Assembly: GCA_009929695.1 (NCBI GenBank)
Contig: RZZW01000030.1
Coordinates: 1-39,428, forward strand
Direction: 5' to 3'
Source: Clostridia bacterium
GTDB lineage: Bacteria; Bacillota; Clostridia; Oscillospirales; Ruminococcaceae
DNA: 39,428 nucleotides
Shown: one piece after another, positions 7,687 through 16,161 of the stretch
Layout: each line of letters opens with the position of its first letter
Position numbering within the stretch: position 1 is the first letter of the stretch
The notes under the pieces: model-generated
Database searches by the model: none
What the model was told of the DNA's origin: nothing
The model's input: only the letters and a program-made list of their open reading frames with translations
Made by a program: the position numbers and the translations under genes

Positions 7687-7732
7687 AAAAAGCTGTTGCA
7701 GATGTAAAAAAAAACATCTGCAACAGCTTTTT
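7687..7732. terminator. Terminator hairpin after sigK (repeat hairpin A)
   Basis: A perfect 19-base stem (7687-7705 with 7714-7732, core GCTGTTGCAGATGT) has an all-A loop and a T run in the right arm, starting immediately after the sigK stop codon. The same stem recurs at 26726-26764, so it is also half of a repeated element. Confidence 0.8.
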
Positions 7733-7813
7733 GTCATTCTGAGCGAAGCGAAGAATCTTTTGCACGTTGCCATAGCTTTTAAGATGCTTAGTCGCTTCGC
7801 TCCTCAGAATGAC
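7687..7813 (+). repeat. Composite palindromic repeat, copy 1 (hairpin A + hairpin B)
   Basis: Hairpin A (7687-7732) is followed directly by hairpin B (7733-7813). Hairpin B starts GTCATTCTGAGCGAAGCGAA, ends in the near-reverse complement (TCGCTTCGCTCCTCAGAATGAC) and contains AAGAATCTT. The pair recurs in the opposite orientation at 26641-26764. It carries no coding sequence and fills the gap between sigK and the DUF937 gene. Confidence 0.85.
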
Positions 7814-7841
7814 ACACGCACTTAGAAGTACTCTGCTTATG

Positions 7842-8486
7842 TTATTTACCTGTAAACAGCCCCGTAAGCCCCGAGATAAGCTCGGCGGCTACGTTTTCTT
7901 CGGCTTTTTTTGTGGACTTTTTGCTTTTCTTTGAGGTGGTTTTGCTTGATGAGGCAAAGCTTCCGATTAGTGAGCCTGCGAGTGACGCTATGTCAAGGCC
8001 GCCTGCGGAGCTGCTTGAGCCTGTTGCCGCGCCTAGCACGCTTGTCAAAAGATTTGAAATATTGTCGCTGCTTGAAGCGGTTTTTGATGCCGTTTCCTTA
8101 TGCTGACTGCCGAGCGCCGACATTATGACGGGCGCGGCGGCGGCGAGAATTGCTGTCACCTGTTCCGCTGACACGCCGGTTGAGGACGAGACAGTATTTT
8201 TTACGTCGTCGCTTTTGCTGCCGAGGAGCGTGCTTATAATCTCCTCGCCCTCGCTTGCGTCGGCTTCATCAGCGGCTTTTTTAGTGTCCTTTGCTCCGTG
8301 CTTTTCGAGAGCTTTTGTAATCTTTTCAGCGCCCTCATCGCTTTTTGAGGTGGCGTGCATACCGCTTAAAATTGACGGCAGCGCCGCGGCGATAACCTTT
8401 TCAACGTCTGATGACGACGATCCGCTTTTGGAGCTGACAGTGTCTGACGCGCCGGAAACAAGGCTTAAAATTGAGGATAAATCCAT
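7842..8486 (-). CDS. DUF937 family protein
   Basis: The 214-residue protein is low in complexity: rich in Ser, Ala, Lys and Gly, with alternating helices and flexible Ser/Lys linkers. It opens with MDLSSILSLVSGASDTV and contains the DUF937-like blocks VEKVIAAALPSILSGMHATS, ITKALEKHG and SAEQVTAILAAAAPVIMSAL, ending LISGLTGLFTGK. The family has no settled function. I start at the ATG at 8486 because GGGAGG sits just upstream; the upstream in-frame reading is shadow of the preceding gene. The stop codon of the zinc-motif membrane protein gene lies 14 bases upstream, so the two are probably co-transcribed. Confidence 0.75.
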   Translation of the reverse strand: MDLSSILSLVSGASDTVSSKSGSSSSDVEKVIAAALPSILSGMHATSKSDEGAEKITKALEKHGAKDTKKAADEADASEGEEIISTLLGSKSDDVKNTVSSSTGVSAEQVTAILAAAAPVIMSALGSQHKETASKTASSSDNISNLLTSVLGAATGSSSSAGGLDIASLAGSLIGSFASSSKTTSKKSKKSTKKAEENVAAELISGLTGLFTGK

Positions 8487-8500
8487 AATAACTCCCTCCC

Positions 8501-9303
8501 CTATGCCGCTGCCGCTACAGATGAAGCGTCGGTGTCGGCCTCGGCTGTGTCGTCGGCAACATCTGCTTTTGCCTCGCAAACCTTGCAAAGCTCGGTGCGG
8601 TTTGCTTCAAAAGCTTCATCAACTGTGCCGGAATACACTGTTGCGGAGTTCATTATTGTTGAGCAATTGGGGTCAAGGTGATATTTTTCGCCAAAGGTTG
8701 TCCAGTAGACTGTGCCTCCTGTAGTCTGCGCGGCGGTTTGCTGCGCCTGGGCTAAGTCCTCCTGCGAGACAGGGTTAAAATCATACGACGAAACGCCCGC
8801 GATAAGACACGCGACGACAGCCACAACAGATGCGATTGTTTTAGTTTTTTTGTCTAAGTCTTTATTGGTAAAAATGAGAATTAGCATTGGGATAAAGCAG
8901 ACAATCGCCGCGATAAGCCCAAGATTATTCCACAAAAAGAACTTGACCTTGTTCGCCTCGGACGCGGGATCGAGGCGGTTTGCATGCTTCCAAAGCTGTG
9001 AACCTGCTATAACAGCCACAGCGTCTACAACGATGCCAATTATCATGAACATCATCTGCTTGTCGCCTGTGTAAATTTTGCCCGTCAGCACCATTAGTGT
9101 GAGAATTTCAGCCGCAAGACCTAACAGCCACAGCACCACCGCAAAATGCGAAACGGCACCGCCTTGCCCTTTGATTCTACGCTTACTCCACCCGCTACAT
9201 TAACTCTCGCGGTTGCCTTTTTAGGGGCGCTCATAGTTTCTTTTGTAGACGCGTCTACAAATTTGCGCTCTACCTTTTTCTTCGGTTCTTTAGAAGCCGC
9301 CAT
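8501..9303 (-). pseudogene. Membrane protein with extracytoplasmic Cys-rich motif, frameshifted
   Basis: Two reading frames join into one plausible protein of about 267 residues. The first frame starts at the ATG at 9303 (MAASKEPKKKVERKFVDAST) and gives a basic cytoplasmic tail of about 53 residues ending KAVPFRI. The second frame runs from about 9142 to 8501, starts AVVLWLLGLAAEIL and carries about four transmembrane helices, a SQLWKHANRLDPASEANKVK loop and NKDLDKKTKT. It ends with a motif of the type YHLDPNC...TVDEAFEANRTELCKVC (one His, three Cys), likely a metal site. The frame changes at an AAAA run at 9143-9146 (T run on the coding strand); one extra T would restore the frame. Function unknown. 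It could be a real mutation or a sequencing error. An independent start at 9139 would give only the membrane part. Confidence 0.7.
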
Positions 9304-9409
9304 TTTTTGTACACTTCCTCTCAAATCTAAGCATGAAAACATACTTAATCTATTAAAAGCGTACAACTATAATGATTGCCAGTCAACGACAAAAACGGCA
9401 AAAATAAGC

Positions 9410-10888
9410 CTAAAACGGTAAAGTATGAGGTTTCTTGACAAAAAGCGGCGAATACCCTGCACTGCAAAGAAGTAAAAGCGGCATGAAATGGACAAGATAG
9501 CGCGAATTTGACTCCCACATCATCAAAAAGCACCAAAGCCCGAAAAAGCACATCCGCGCAAGAAATGCTGCGTCGGGCTTTGCATTTTTAAACGCATCAC
9601 GCACATCAAACGCCGCGGACGCGAGATATATCACGATAAGATAAGCCGTTGTGATGTAAAACCAAAGCACGAATTGAGGTGAGGTGTAGAGGACATAATT
9701 GTGTAAAAAAGATTGTTTTACTGCGCCGTCGTCCGCCATTGAGGCTAGGTTGAACGTTCCATCTGCAAATGTATACATGCTTTTGCGGCCTAAGAGCGCG
9801 GCGACACCTGAAATTCCGTAATCGGAAAGGCGTTTGGATATCACCTCTTTATCGGCGGCGACGCTTTCTTTATACGTGTTAAAGCTTGCGGAGAATACCT
9901 CGTCAGCGTTGTTCCAACGTCCGTCTCCCGCAAGCCCCATCATGGGCCAGTGGGTGTAGGGCAGCTTGTCGTTTTGGCGGCGCTCGGAATCGGGCAAAAG
10001 CCATGTGGTTTGGGCTTTATTCACAAGCTGACACGCGCCTATGCCGAGTAAGAAAATTAGCACAATGCACAAAAGCTGTCTTGTGTTTTTTTGCAAAACG
10101 GCATGAATTACGATGGCGATTGCTACAATTACGACGGTGAATTTTATATTCATGCCAAATCCGACGCACAGAGCCGAAGCTATAAGCTGCCATAATTTTT
10201 TGCTTTTTGAATATTGCAGATAAAGCACCACCGCGCCGAGTGCAAACGGCATGGCGAGGATATCAGTGTAAAAAATTGCCGCGTAGCCGTAGAGCGGAAG
10301 GCAAAAAAGCATTAAAACGGCGGCGAAAATCGCGCGTTTTTTACCAAAAGCAAGCTTCGCGGCTAGCGTTAAAAGCAAAAGCGACAGAACTAGACAAATA
10401 CAATTTAAAATGATAAACGCAACATGTGCGTTTTGCGTGCCAAACAGCTTAAACAGCGCCGACAGCAGCACTGCCGCGCCTATATTGTTTGGCCTTATGT
10501 AATAATAGCCGTCATATGCGCCAAGATTTCTCGACGCGGCGATTTGCTTTGCGCCCTCAAAAAGCGCCTCAGCATCATAAAGCGGCACAACCATAAGCTG
10601 AAAGCCGACGAAAAGCGCCACTGCAAAATAAAGAGCCGTGAACACAGCAGTAATAACGGCAAATCGCTTTTCAAAAAACGCTGTGAATTTTTCGAGCGCA
10701 AAAATTACCGCACCGAAAATAACCGCCCATAAAACGCAGAAAATGACTGTGCGCGACGGACGAATTGCGAATATATATTCCTCGGGATTTTTTTGCGCGG
10801 CAAACAGCGCCGCAATTGCTATACCTGCAAAAACGCACGCGAAAATAATGTAAAAAATGCGGCAGAGCGCGGTTGTGAGCTTGCTCAT
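9410..10888 (-). CDS. Multi-pass GT-C type glycosyltransferase family protein
   Basis: A 492-residue integral membrane protein with about 11-12 transmembrane helices in the layout of GT-C glycosyltransferases (PMT/ArnT-like, lipid-linked sugar donors). The first extracytoplasmic loop has PLYDAEALFEGAKQIA with an acidic residue at the expected catalytic site. YTDILAMPFALGAVVLYLQY and a late MWESNSRYLVHFMPLLLLCSAGY are typical of the family. A soluble loop of about 110 residues lies between the helix blocks. It overlaps the upstream glycosyltransferase pseudogene by ATGA (10885-10888), so the two were coupled. Likely role: adding sugars to a surface polymer or lipid; donor and acceptor are unknown. 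Confidence 0.75.
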   Translation of the reverse strand: MSKLTTALCRIFYIIFACVFAGIAIAALFAAQKNPEEYIFAIRPSRTVIFCVLWAVIFGAVIFALEKFTAFFEKRFAVITAVFTALYFAVALFVGFQLMVVPLYDAEALFEGAKQIAASRNLGAYDGYYYIRPNNIGAAVLLSALFKLFGTQNAHVAFIILNCICLVLSLLLLTLAAKLAFGKKRAIFAAVLMLFCLPLYGYAAIFYTDILAMPFALGAVVLYLQYSKSKKLWQLIASALCVGFGMNIKFTVVIVAIAIVIHAVLQKNTRQLLCIVLIFLLGIGACQLVNKAQTTWLLPDSERRQNDKLPYTHWPMMGLAGDGRWNNADEVFSASFNTYKESVAADKEVISKRLSDYGISGVAALLGRKSMYTFADGTFNLASMADDGAVKQSFLHNYVLYTSPQFVLWFYITTAYLIVIYLASAAFDVRDAFKNAKPDAAFLARMCFFGLWCFLMMWESNSRYLVHFMPLLLLCSAGYSPLFVKKPHTLPF

Positions 10889-12123
10889 TTTGCACCGCCT
10901 TTAATTTTTTGCGGCTTAATTGCGACGTAAAGCATGTACGCGAAAAGCGCAAGATTAAACACCGCGACCACCTTTAGCGCGGGGACAATGTAGACATAAA
11001 GCGTGTCGAGATACGTCTCGCCTGTGAGCACTATTGCCTCATTTAAAAACGTGACGGCGGAGAGCCAAATTGTTATTACACCGTAGCGTTTGTCGCGAGT
11101 TTCGAGCCAAGCGAGGACGGCGAAGGCTATTGCGGGAATTTGATATCTCTCGTGTTGACGCGTTGTGAAAAGGAAAAGCGCACAGCAATATATCATTGCG
11201 GCGGCGTTTACATTTAACGTGCAGCCATTCATACTGCGGACAAAATAGAACACAAGTAGCGCAATAAAAAGCAGCATTAGCGCGGTGCTGACCTGCTTGT
11301 AGCTGATGCTTGCGAATAAAATATCGGTGTCGGTTAAGCTTCTCCAGTCAAGAAACGCTTAGATGTTCGCCGCGCCTTTGTTGACCTCGGTATATTTTTC
11401 AAAGCCGCCAAAATATATGCGCCACGGAAGCGCGAGCCACTCACCCCTGCGCATAAACGGCAGCCAGCCTAGCACGCCGACGGCAAGCCCCGAAAGCAGT
11501 GCGAGAGCAGATTTTACAAATCCACTTTTGCGGCAGAAAAGCCACAGGATAAGCAGCGGTGCAAAGTATGCCATTTGCATCTTTGACAGACAGCTAAAAG
11601 CAAACGCGATGCTTGCAAAATAAGGCATGTCGGGCGAAATTGCCCACGCCATTGCGATTAAGAAGAACAAAAGCACGCAGTCTGTCTGCCCCCAAAATGC
11701 GCAATTGTAAATTGTGACAGGGTTTAACGCCCACAAAAGAGCGGGCAACCAAACGCGTTTTATGTTGTAATTTTTTGAGATGAAATATATGAGCGCAACT
11801 GTCGCGAGGTCAAAAACCACAGGCACTAGCTTAATATACAGCATTTCAAGCTGCCAAATACCGCTCTCGCGCGCGGCGAGTATCGCGTTGCCGAAAAACG
11901 TAAAGCAGAACGGAATTATGGGCGGGTAATCGAGAAAAAACTGTTGCAGCGTCGCGCCGTATATGCCAAATGGATCATCCGCGCCGTATATTGCCCACGG
12001 AATATTATAGCTGCCAATGTCGAAGCGGTTTTCAAAAAACGCCGCGGGTATAAGCCGCACGGCGGTGGCAAGCAGCATTATAAGCGCAAATATCAGCGCG
12101 TCATTTTTCACTTTGCTTTTCAA
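10885..12123 (-). pseudogene. GT-C type (Gpi18/DUF2029-like) mannosyltransferase family gene with internal stop
   Basis: One continuous frame of 413 codons is broken only by a TAA at 11359-11361. The front part (254 residues) has AVRLIPAAFFENRFDIGSYN, LDYPPIIPF, a WALNPVTIYNCAFWGQTD motif and KMQMAYFAPLLILW. After the stop the same frame continues AFLDWRSLTDTDILFASISY and then a helical half with RQHERYQIPAIA, the HERY motif typical of this family. A TTG start at 12123 has GGAAG 7 bases upstream. A single base change explains the stop. The product would be a membrane glycosyltransferase using a lipid-linked sugar. As it stands the protein would lose its last about 157 residues. Confidence 0.8.
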
Positions 12124-12152
12124 GCGGTCACTTCCCTTTTTAGAGTGCTTTT

Positions 12153-12181
12153 ATTATACCTTTAAACGCAAAAAACCGCAA
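12153..12181 (-). promoter_or_regulatory. Promoter of the glycosyltransferase pair
   Basis: TTGCGG (complement of 12176-12181) and TATAAT (complement of 12153-12158) are 17 bases apart on the minus strand. The -35 box lies inside the stem of the preceding operon's terminator. The start would be near 12146, about 23 bases before the TTG codon. Confidence 0.65.
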
Positions 12182-12202
12182 CACGTAAATGCTGCGGTTT
12201 TT
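12171..12202 (-). terminator. Terminator of the ABC exporter operon
   Basis: AAAAACCGCA at 12171-12180 pairs with TGCGGTTTTT at 12193-12202. Read on the minus strand, it lies just after the stop codon of the ABC exporter gene and ends in a run of six T. Confidence 0.8.
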
Positions 12203-12205
12203 GTA

Positions 12206-13942
12206 TTACACAGGTGTAAACTGGCTTTGATACAGCTTTGCGTAAAAGCCGTTTTTGGCTAAAAGCTGCGCGTGGCTGCCTTGCTCGATTATATGTCCCG
12301 CGTCCATGACGATTATCACGTCGGCGTTTTGAATTGTTGAAAGGCGGTGTGCGACGATGAAACTTGTGCGACCCTGCATAAGCTTTTCAAACGCCTGCTG
12401 AACAAGCAGCTCTGTGCGGGTATCTATGCTTGATGTCGCTTCGTCGAGTATCAGCATATCGGGCTGACACAGCATTATGCGTGCGATGCAAAGAAGCTGC
12501 TTTTGCCCCGCCGAAAGATTTCCGCCGCCCGCTGCGATAATTGTGTCGTAGCCGTCGGGCAGGCGTTTTATAAAGCCATGCGCGTGCACTGCTTTTGCCG
12601 CCTGCTTTATGTCGTCAAGCGTTGCATTTGGTCTGCCGTAGGCTATATTATCGCGCACGCTCGCGTTTTTGAGCCATGTTTCCTGCAAAACCATGCCGTA
12701 CATATCGCGCAAATTTTTGCGTTTAATGCGGTAAATGCTGTCGCCGTCAACCGAAATATCGCCGCTGTTTACCTCGTAAAAACGCATGATGAGGTTTATC
12801 ATCGTTGTTTTGCCGCAGCCTGTGGGGCCGACTATTGCGACGCGCTGACCCGGCTTTACGTGAAGCGTAAAATTTTCGATGAGCGGGCGCTCGGGCACGT
12901 AGCTGAAGCTGACGTTTTTAATGTCAACTCTGCCCTCGCACTGCGTCGGAGCGAGCGCGTCGTCATCGTCGGGCGTGACTGATTTTTCGTCTATGACGTC
13001 AAACAACCTCTGTGCGCCCGCGAATGCACTTTGAAGCTGTGTCATTACGCCGCTGACCTCGTTAAACGGCTTTGTGTACTGGTTTGCGTACGTCAAAAAG
13101 CACGAGAGCTGACCGACCGTTATCCCGCCGCCGACTGTGACTATTGCGCCTATGACAGCCACAGCCGCGTATACTATGGCGTTTACAAAGCGCGTGCCGG
13201 GGTTTGTGACGGACGAATAGAACACGCTTTTCAGCCCTGTTTCGTATAATTCATCTGTGATTTCGTCGCACGCTTCAAAGCAACGCTGCTCGTTTCCAAA
13301 GGCTTTTATGACGGCTTGACCTGACACCATTTCGTTTACAAAGCCCGACATTTTGCCCTGTGCGGCTGACTGCTTTTTGAAAAAGCCCGCCGTGCGCTTT
13401 GCCACAAAGCCCGCAAACCATATTGATATCGGCGTGACGCACACGACGACGAGCGCAATTAACGGGTTGAGCACAGCCATGACGACAAGCGTGCCCGCGA
13501 TTGTGCATACGCCAGGCAAAAGCTGTGTAAGCCCCTGCAAAATGCCCTCGGCGACTAAATCTGCGTCGTTCACAAGGCGGCTTATGATGTCGCCGTGCAT
13601 GTGGGTGTCGATGTATTTCAGCGGCACGCGGTTCACCTTTTCAAAGGCTTCAAGGCGCATATCGCGTGCGGCGCGGCTTGAAATGATGCGCGTGCTGACG
13701 TTCATGCACCACTGCGCTATCGCCGCGAAAAGAACGGTCAACGCAAGAAGTATAAGAATTTTTGCGACGGCGGCGAAATCGACGTTGCCGACGCCGATAA
13801 TTTTATCTATCGCGCGTCCTATTAAGACAGGCCCTGCGAGCGTGAAAAGCACGTATAAAAGCGCGCTTAAGCAGCCTAGCAAAAGCTGTGTGCGATAGGG
13901 GCGCATATAGGAGGCTATGCGTTTGAAGGTTTGCTTTTTCAT
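12206..13942 (-). CDS. ABC exporter half-transporter, catalytically complete NBD partner
   Basis: A 578-residue type IV ABC exporter: about six transmembrane helices (residues 20-310) fused to an ATPase domain. Walker A is GPTGCGKTT (about 372-380), the signature is the unusual LSAGQ (about 476-480), Walker B is MLILDEATSSID with catalytic Glu (about 501), and the switch His is in FIVAHRLS (about 532). I use the ATG at 13942, preceded by GGAGG, which overlaps the stop of the upstream half-transporter by ATGA. The two half-transporters complement each other's motif defects and so should form a heterodimer of the TM287/288 or BmrCD kind. Substrate unknown; drugs, peptides or lipids are family precedents. 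Confidence 0.9.
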   Translation of the reverse strand: MKKQTFKRIASYMRPYRTQLLLGCLSALLYVLFTLAGPVLIGRAIDKIIGVGNVDFAAVAKILILLALTVLFAAIAQWCMNVSTRIISSRAARDMRLEAFEKVNRVPLKYIDTHMHGDIISRLVNDADLVAEGILQGLTQLLPGVCTIAGTLVVMAVLNPLIALVVVCVTPISIWFAGFVAKRTAGFFKKQSAAQGKMSGFVNEMVSGQAVIKAFGNEQRCFEACDEITDELYETGLKSVFYSSVTNPGTRFVNAIVYAAVAVIGAIVTVGGGITVGQLSCFLTYANQYTKPFNEVSGVMTQLQSAFAGAQRLFDVIDEKSVTPDDDDALAPTQCEGRVDIKNVSFSYVPERPLIENFTLHVKPGQRVAIVGPTGCGKTTMINLIMRFYEVNSGDISVDGDSIYRIKRKNLRDMYGMVLQETWLKNASVRDNIAYGRPNATLDDIKQAAKAVHAHGFIKRLPDGYDTIIAAGGGNLSAGQKQLLCIARIMLCQPDMLILDEATSSIDTRTELLVQQAFEKLMQGRTSFIVAHRLSTIQNADVIIVMDAGHIIEQGSHAQLLAKNGFYAKLYQSQFTPV

Positions 13943-15672
13943 GCCTGCACCTCCGTTTGCGCTATGCCCTGAGACTCGCAAATTTCTTTATAAACGTCAC
14001 ACTTGGCAAGAAGCTGCGCGTGTGTGCCGAGCCCAACCTGTGCGCCGTCGTCGAGAACGAGGATTTTGTCGCAGTCCTTTAGCGTTGACGCGCGCTGTGA
14101 AATCATTATAACTGTCATGTTTTCGGTGTCTGATTTTATCGCTTTGCGAAGCGCTGCGTCGGTGGCGTAATCGAGCGCCGAGGCTGAATCATCGAGGACA
14201 AGTATCTGCGGATTTTTAGCCAGTGCGCGCGCTATTGTAAGGCGCTGACGCTGCCCGCCGGAAAGATTTTTGCCCATTTCTTCAACTGTGCTGTCAAGCC
14301 CTTGCGGCAGCTTTTCGACAAAATCCTTGCCCTGCGCCGTCGATAACGCACGCCAAAGCTGTGCGTCGTCGGCGTTTGGTGCACCGAGCATGAGGTTGCT
14401 GCGCACAGTGCCCGCGAAAAGCATTGCAGTTTGCGGAACAAGACCTATTTTTGCGTGTAAATCTTCCGAGGTGTAGTCCTTGACGTTCACGCCGTTTACA
14501 AGCACCGCGCCCTTTGTCGCGTCATAATAGCGCAAAATTAAATTTACGATTGTAGTTTTGCCGCAGCCTGTGCCGCCTATTATGCCGAGCGTTTCGCCCG
14601 TTTTCAGTGCAAAATCAATATCGGTGAGCGCGTCGTCGCCCGATTTATTATACGCAAAGCTAACGCCGTCAAAGCTTACCGACGCGGCGTTTTCGCTCTC
14701 TGTTTTGCTTACTGCGGGGATATCCATATCTGAGTCAAATTCAAGTATTTCGCACACGCGCCCCGCGCTTGCGACGGCTTTTGTGAAGATTACAATTAAG
14801 TTTGCGAGCACCACGAGCGCTAAAAACGTTTGCGTCATGTAGTTTACAAGCGCGATAATTTGACCCTGCTGAAGCTCGCCGCTATTTGCAAGCACACCGC
14901 CGAACCACACTATGGCGACTATCGCGAGGTTGACTATAACGTATGTGAGCGGGTTTAAAAGCGCCGATATTTTGCCGACGCGCACTGTTGCGTCCGAAAG
15001 CTCGTCGCCGCTCTCTTTAAACTGCTCTATCTCCGACGCTTCTCTTGAAAACGCGCGGACAACGCGTGCGCCCGCGAGATTTTCGCCCACTAAGCGTGAA
15101 ATGCCATCCTGCTTTTTTTGAATTTGCGTGTAAAACGGCACGCTGATTTTCATTATTTTATAAAGCACAAAAACTATGATAGGCGTTGAAATAAGAAAAA
15201 TGCTGCCGATTTTGGGGCTTATTGTAAACGACATAACAATAGACCCAACGGCGAGAAACGGCGCGCGCGTGGCCAAACGAATGGCCATATTTACGCCTGT
15301 CTGCACCTGATTTACGTCGTTTGTAAGACGCGTGATGAGAGAATCGGTGCCGATTTTGCCCGATTGCGCTTGCGAGAGCGAAAATATGTGCCTGAACAAA
15401 TCTCTGCGCAGGCTGCGCCCGAAGCCCTGTGCACACACGGCGGCGAAATACTGGCACGTGATAGCAAAGCAAAGCCCCACAAAGCCGAGCGCAAGCATGA
15501 GCGCCCCGTGGCTGATTATATAGCCTTTGTCTCCGTTTGCGATGCCTTTATCAATGATATTTGCCATTATGAGCGGAATAAGAAGCTCTAAAATCGCCTC
15601 AAATAATTTAAATGACGGGCCTAAAATTAGCTGCTTATAATAGCCGTCAAAATATTTTAAAAGTTTTTTCAC
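13939..15672 (-). CDS. ABC exporter half-transporter with degenerate ATP site
   Basis: A 577-residue half-transporter with N-terminal membrane domain (LLIPLIMANIIDKGIANGD is typical of the family) and C-terminal ATPase. Walker A GGTGCGKTT (about 366-374) and signature LSGGQ (470-474) are canonical. Walker B reads ILVLDDSASALD, with Asp495 in place of the catalytic Glu, and the switch position is Gln526 (MISQRAST) in place of His. These changes mark the non-hydrolysing site of heterodimeric exporters. The canonical LSGGQ would complete the partner's good site, and the partner's LSAGQ would complete this poor one. The start is a GTG at 15672 with GAGGA upstream. It follows rlmH by 12 bases. Confidence 0.9.
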   Translation of the reverse strand: MKKLLKYFDGYYKQLILGPSFKLFEAILELLIPLIMANIIDKGIANGDKGYIISHGALMLALGFVGLCFAITCQYFAAVCAQGFGRSLRRDLFRHIFSLSQAQSGKIGTDSLITRLTNDVNQVQTGVNMAIRLATRAPFLAVGSIVMSFTISPKIGSIFLISTPIIVFVLYKIMKISVPFYTQIQKKQDGISRLVGENLAGARVVRAFSREASEIEQFKESGDELSDATVRVGKISALLNPLTYVIVNLAIVAIVWFGGVLANSGELQQGQIIALVNYMTQTFLALVVLANLIVIFTKAVASAGRVCEILEFDSDMDIPAVSKTESENAASVSFDGVSFAYNKSGDDALTDIDFALKTGETLGIIGGTGCGKTTIVNLILRYYDATKGAVLVNGVNVKDYTSEDLHAKIGLVPQTAMLFAGTVRSNLMLGAPNADDAQLWRALSTAQGKDFVEKLPQGLDSTVEEMGKNLSGGQRQRLTIARALAKNPQILVLDDSASALDYATDAALRKAIKSDTENMTVIMISQRASTLKDCDKILVLDDGAQVGLGTHAQLLAKCDVYKEICESQGIAQTEVQA

Positions 15673-15684
15673 ACTCTGCCATCC

Positions 15685-16155
15685 TCACTTATGATACTTT
15701 ACACCCGCGTTTATCGTGAACGCTCTGTACACCTGCTCAAGCAGCATGACGCGCGCGAGCTGATGCGGAAACGTCATTTTGCTCATGGACATTTTTAGCT
15801 GCGCCGCCTGCTTGACAATAGGCGCAAGCCCGTGCGACGAGCCTATTATAAACGCGATATCGCCGCTGCCGCTGTTTGCTTTTTCGCAAAAAAGCTGCGC
15901 TAGCTGCTCGCTTGTCATCTGTGCGCCCTCTATGCACATCGCGACTGCGGTGCACTGCTTTGGCAGAGCGTTCAGGATAGCTTTCGCCTCTTTTTCAAGC
16001 GCTTTATCCACCATTTCATCGCCCATTTTTTCCTCGGGCAGCTCTATTATTTTAAGCTTGCAAAAGGCGGACAGGCGCTTTTGATATTCCGCCGCCGCTT
16101 TTTTGAAATAATCGGCATTAAGCTTGCCGAGCGCTATTATTGTTATTCCCTGCAT
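15685..16155 (-). CDS. rlmH: 23S rRNA (pseudouridine-1915-N3)-methyltransferase RlmH
   Basis: The 156-residue protein is a full-length RlmH, a SPOUT-class enzyme that methylates pseudouridine 1915 in helix 69 of 23S rRNA using SAM. Visible are the start ITIIALGKLNADYFKKAAAEYQKRL, CIEGAQMTSEQLAQLF, the SAM-binding knot region IAFIIGSSHGL (usually IGGSxGL) and the conserved end MTFPHQLARVMLLEQVYRAFTI ... YHK. The ATG at 16155 has GAGGT just upstream, placed 6 bases after the preceding stop. Its position after the MBL-fold gene follows a common Firmicutes order (walJ then rlmH). Confidence 0.95.
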   Translation of the reverse strand: MQGITIIALGKLNADYFKKAAAEYQKRLSAFCKLKIIELPEEKMGDEMVDKALEKEAKAILNALPKQCTAVAMCIEGAQMTSEQLAQLFCEKANSGSGDIAFIIGSSHGLAPIVKQAAQLKMSMSKMTFPHQLARVMLLEQVYRAFTINAGVKYHK

Positions 16156-16161
16156 TTTACC

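Noticed and set aside
8125..8724. Plus-strand reading frame of 199 codons
   Set aside because: It is antisense to the DUF937 gene and the neighbouring membrane protein; its composition reflects the Ser/Ala-rich opposite strand.
12503..12982. Plus-strand reading frame of 159 codons
   Set aside because: It is antisense to the ATPase domain of an ABC exporter with intact Walker and signature motifs, and has no start context.
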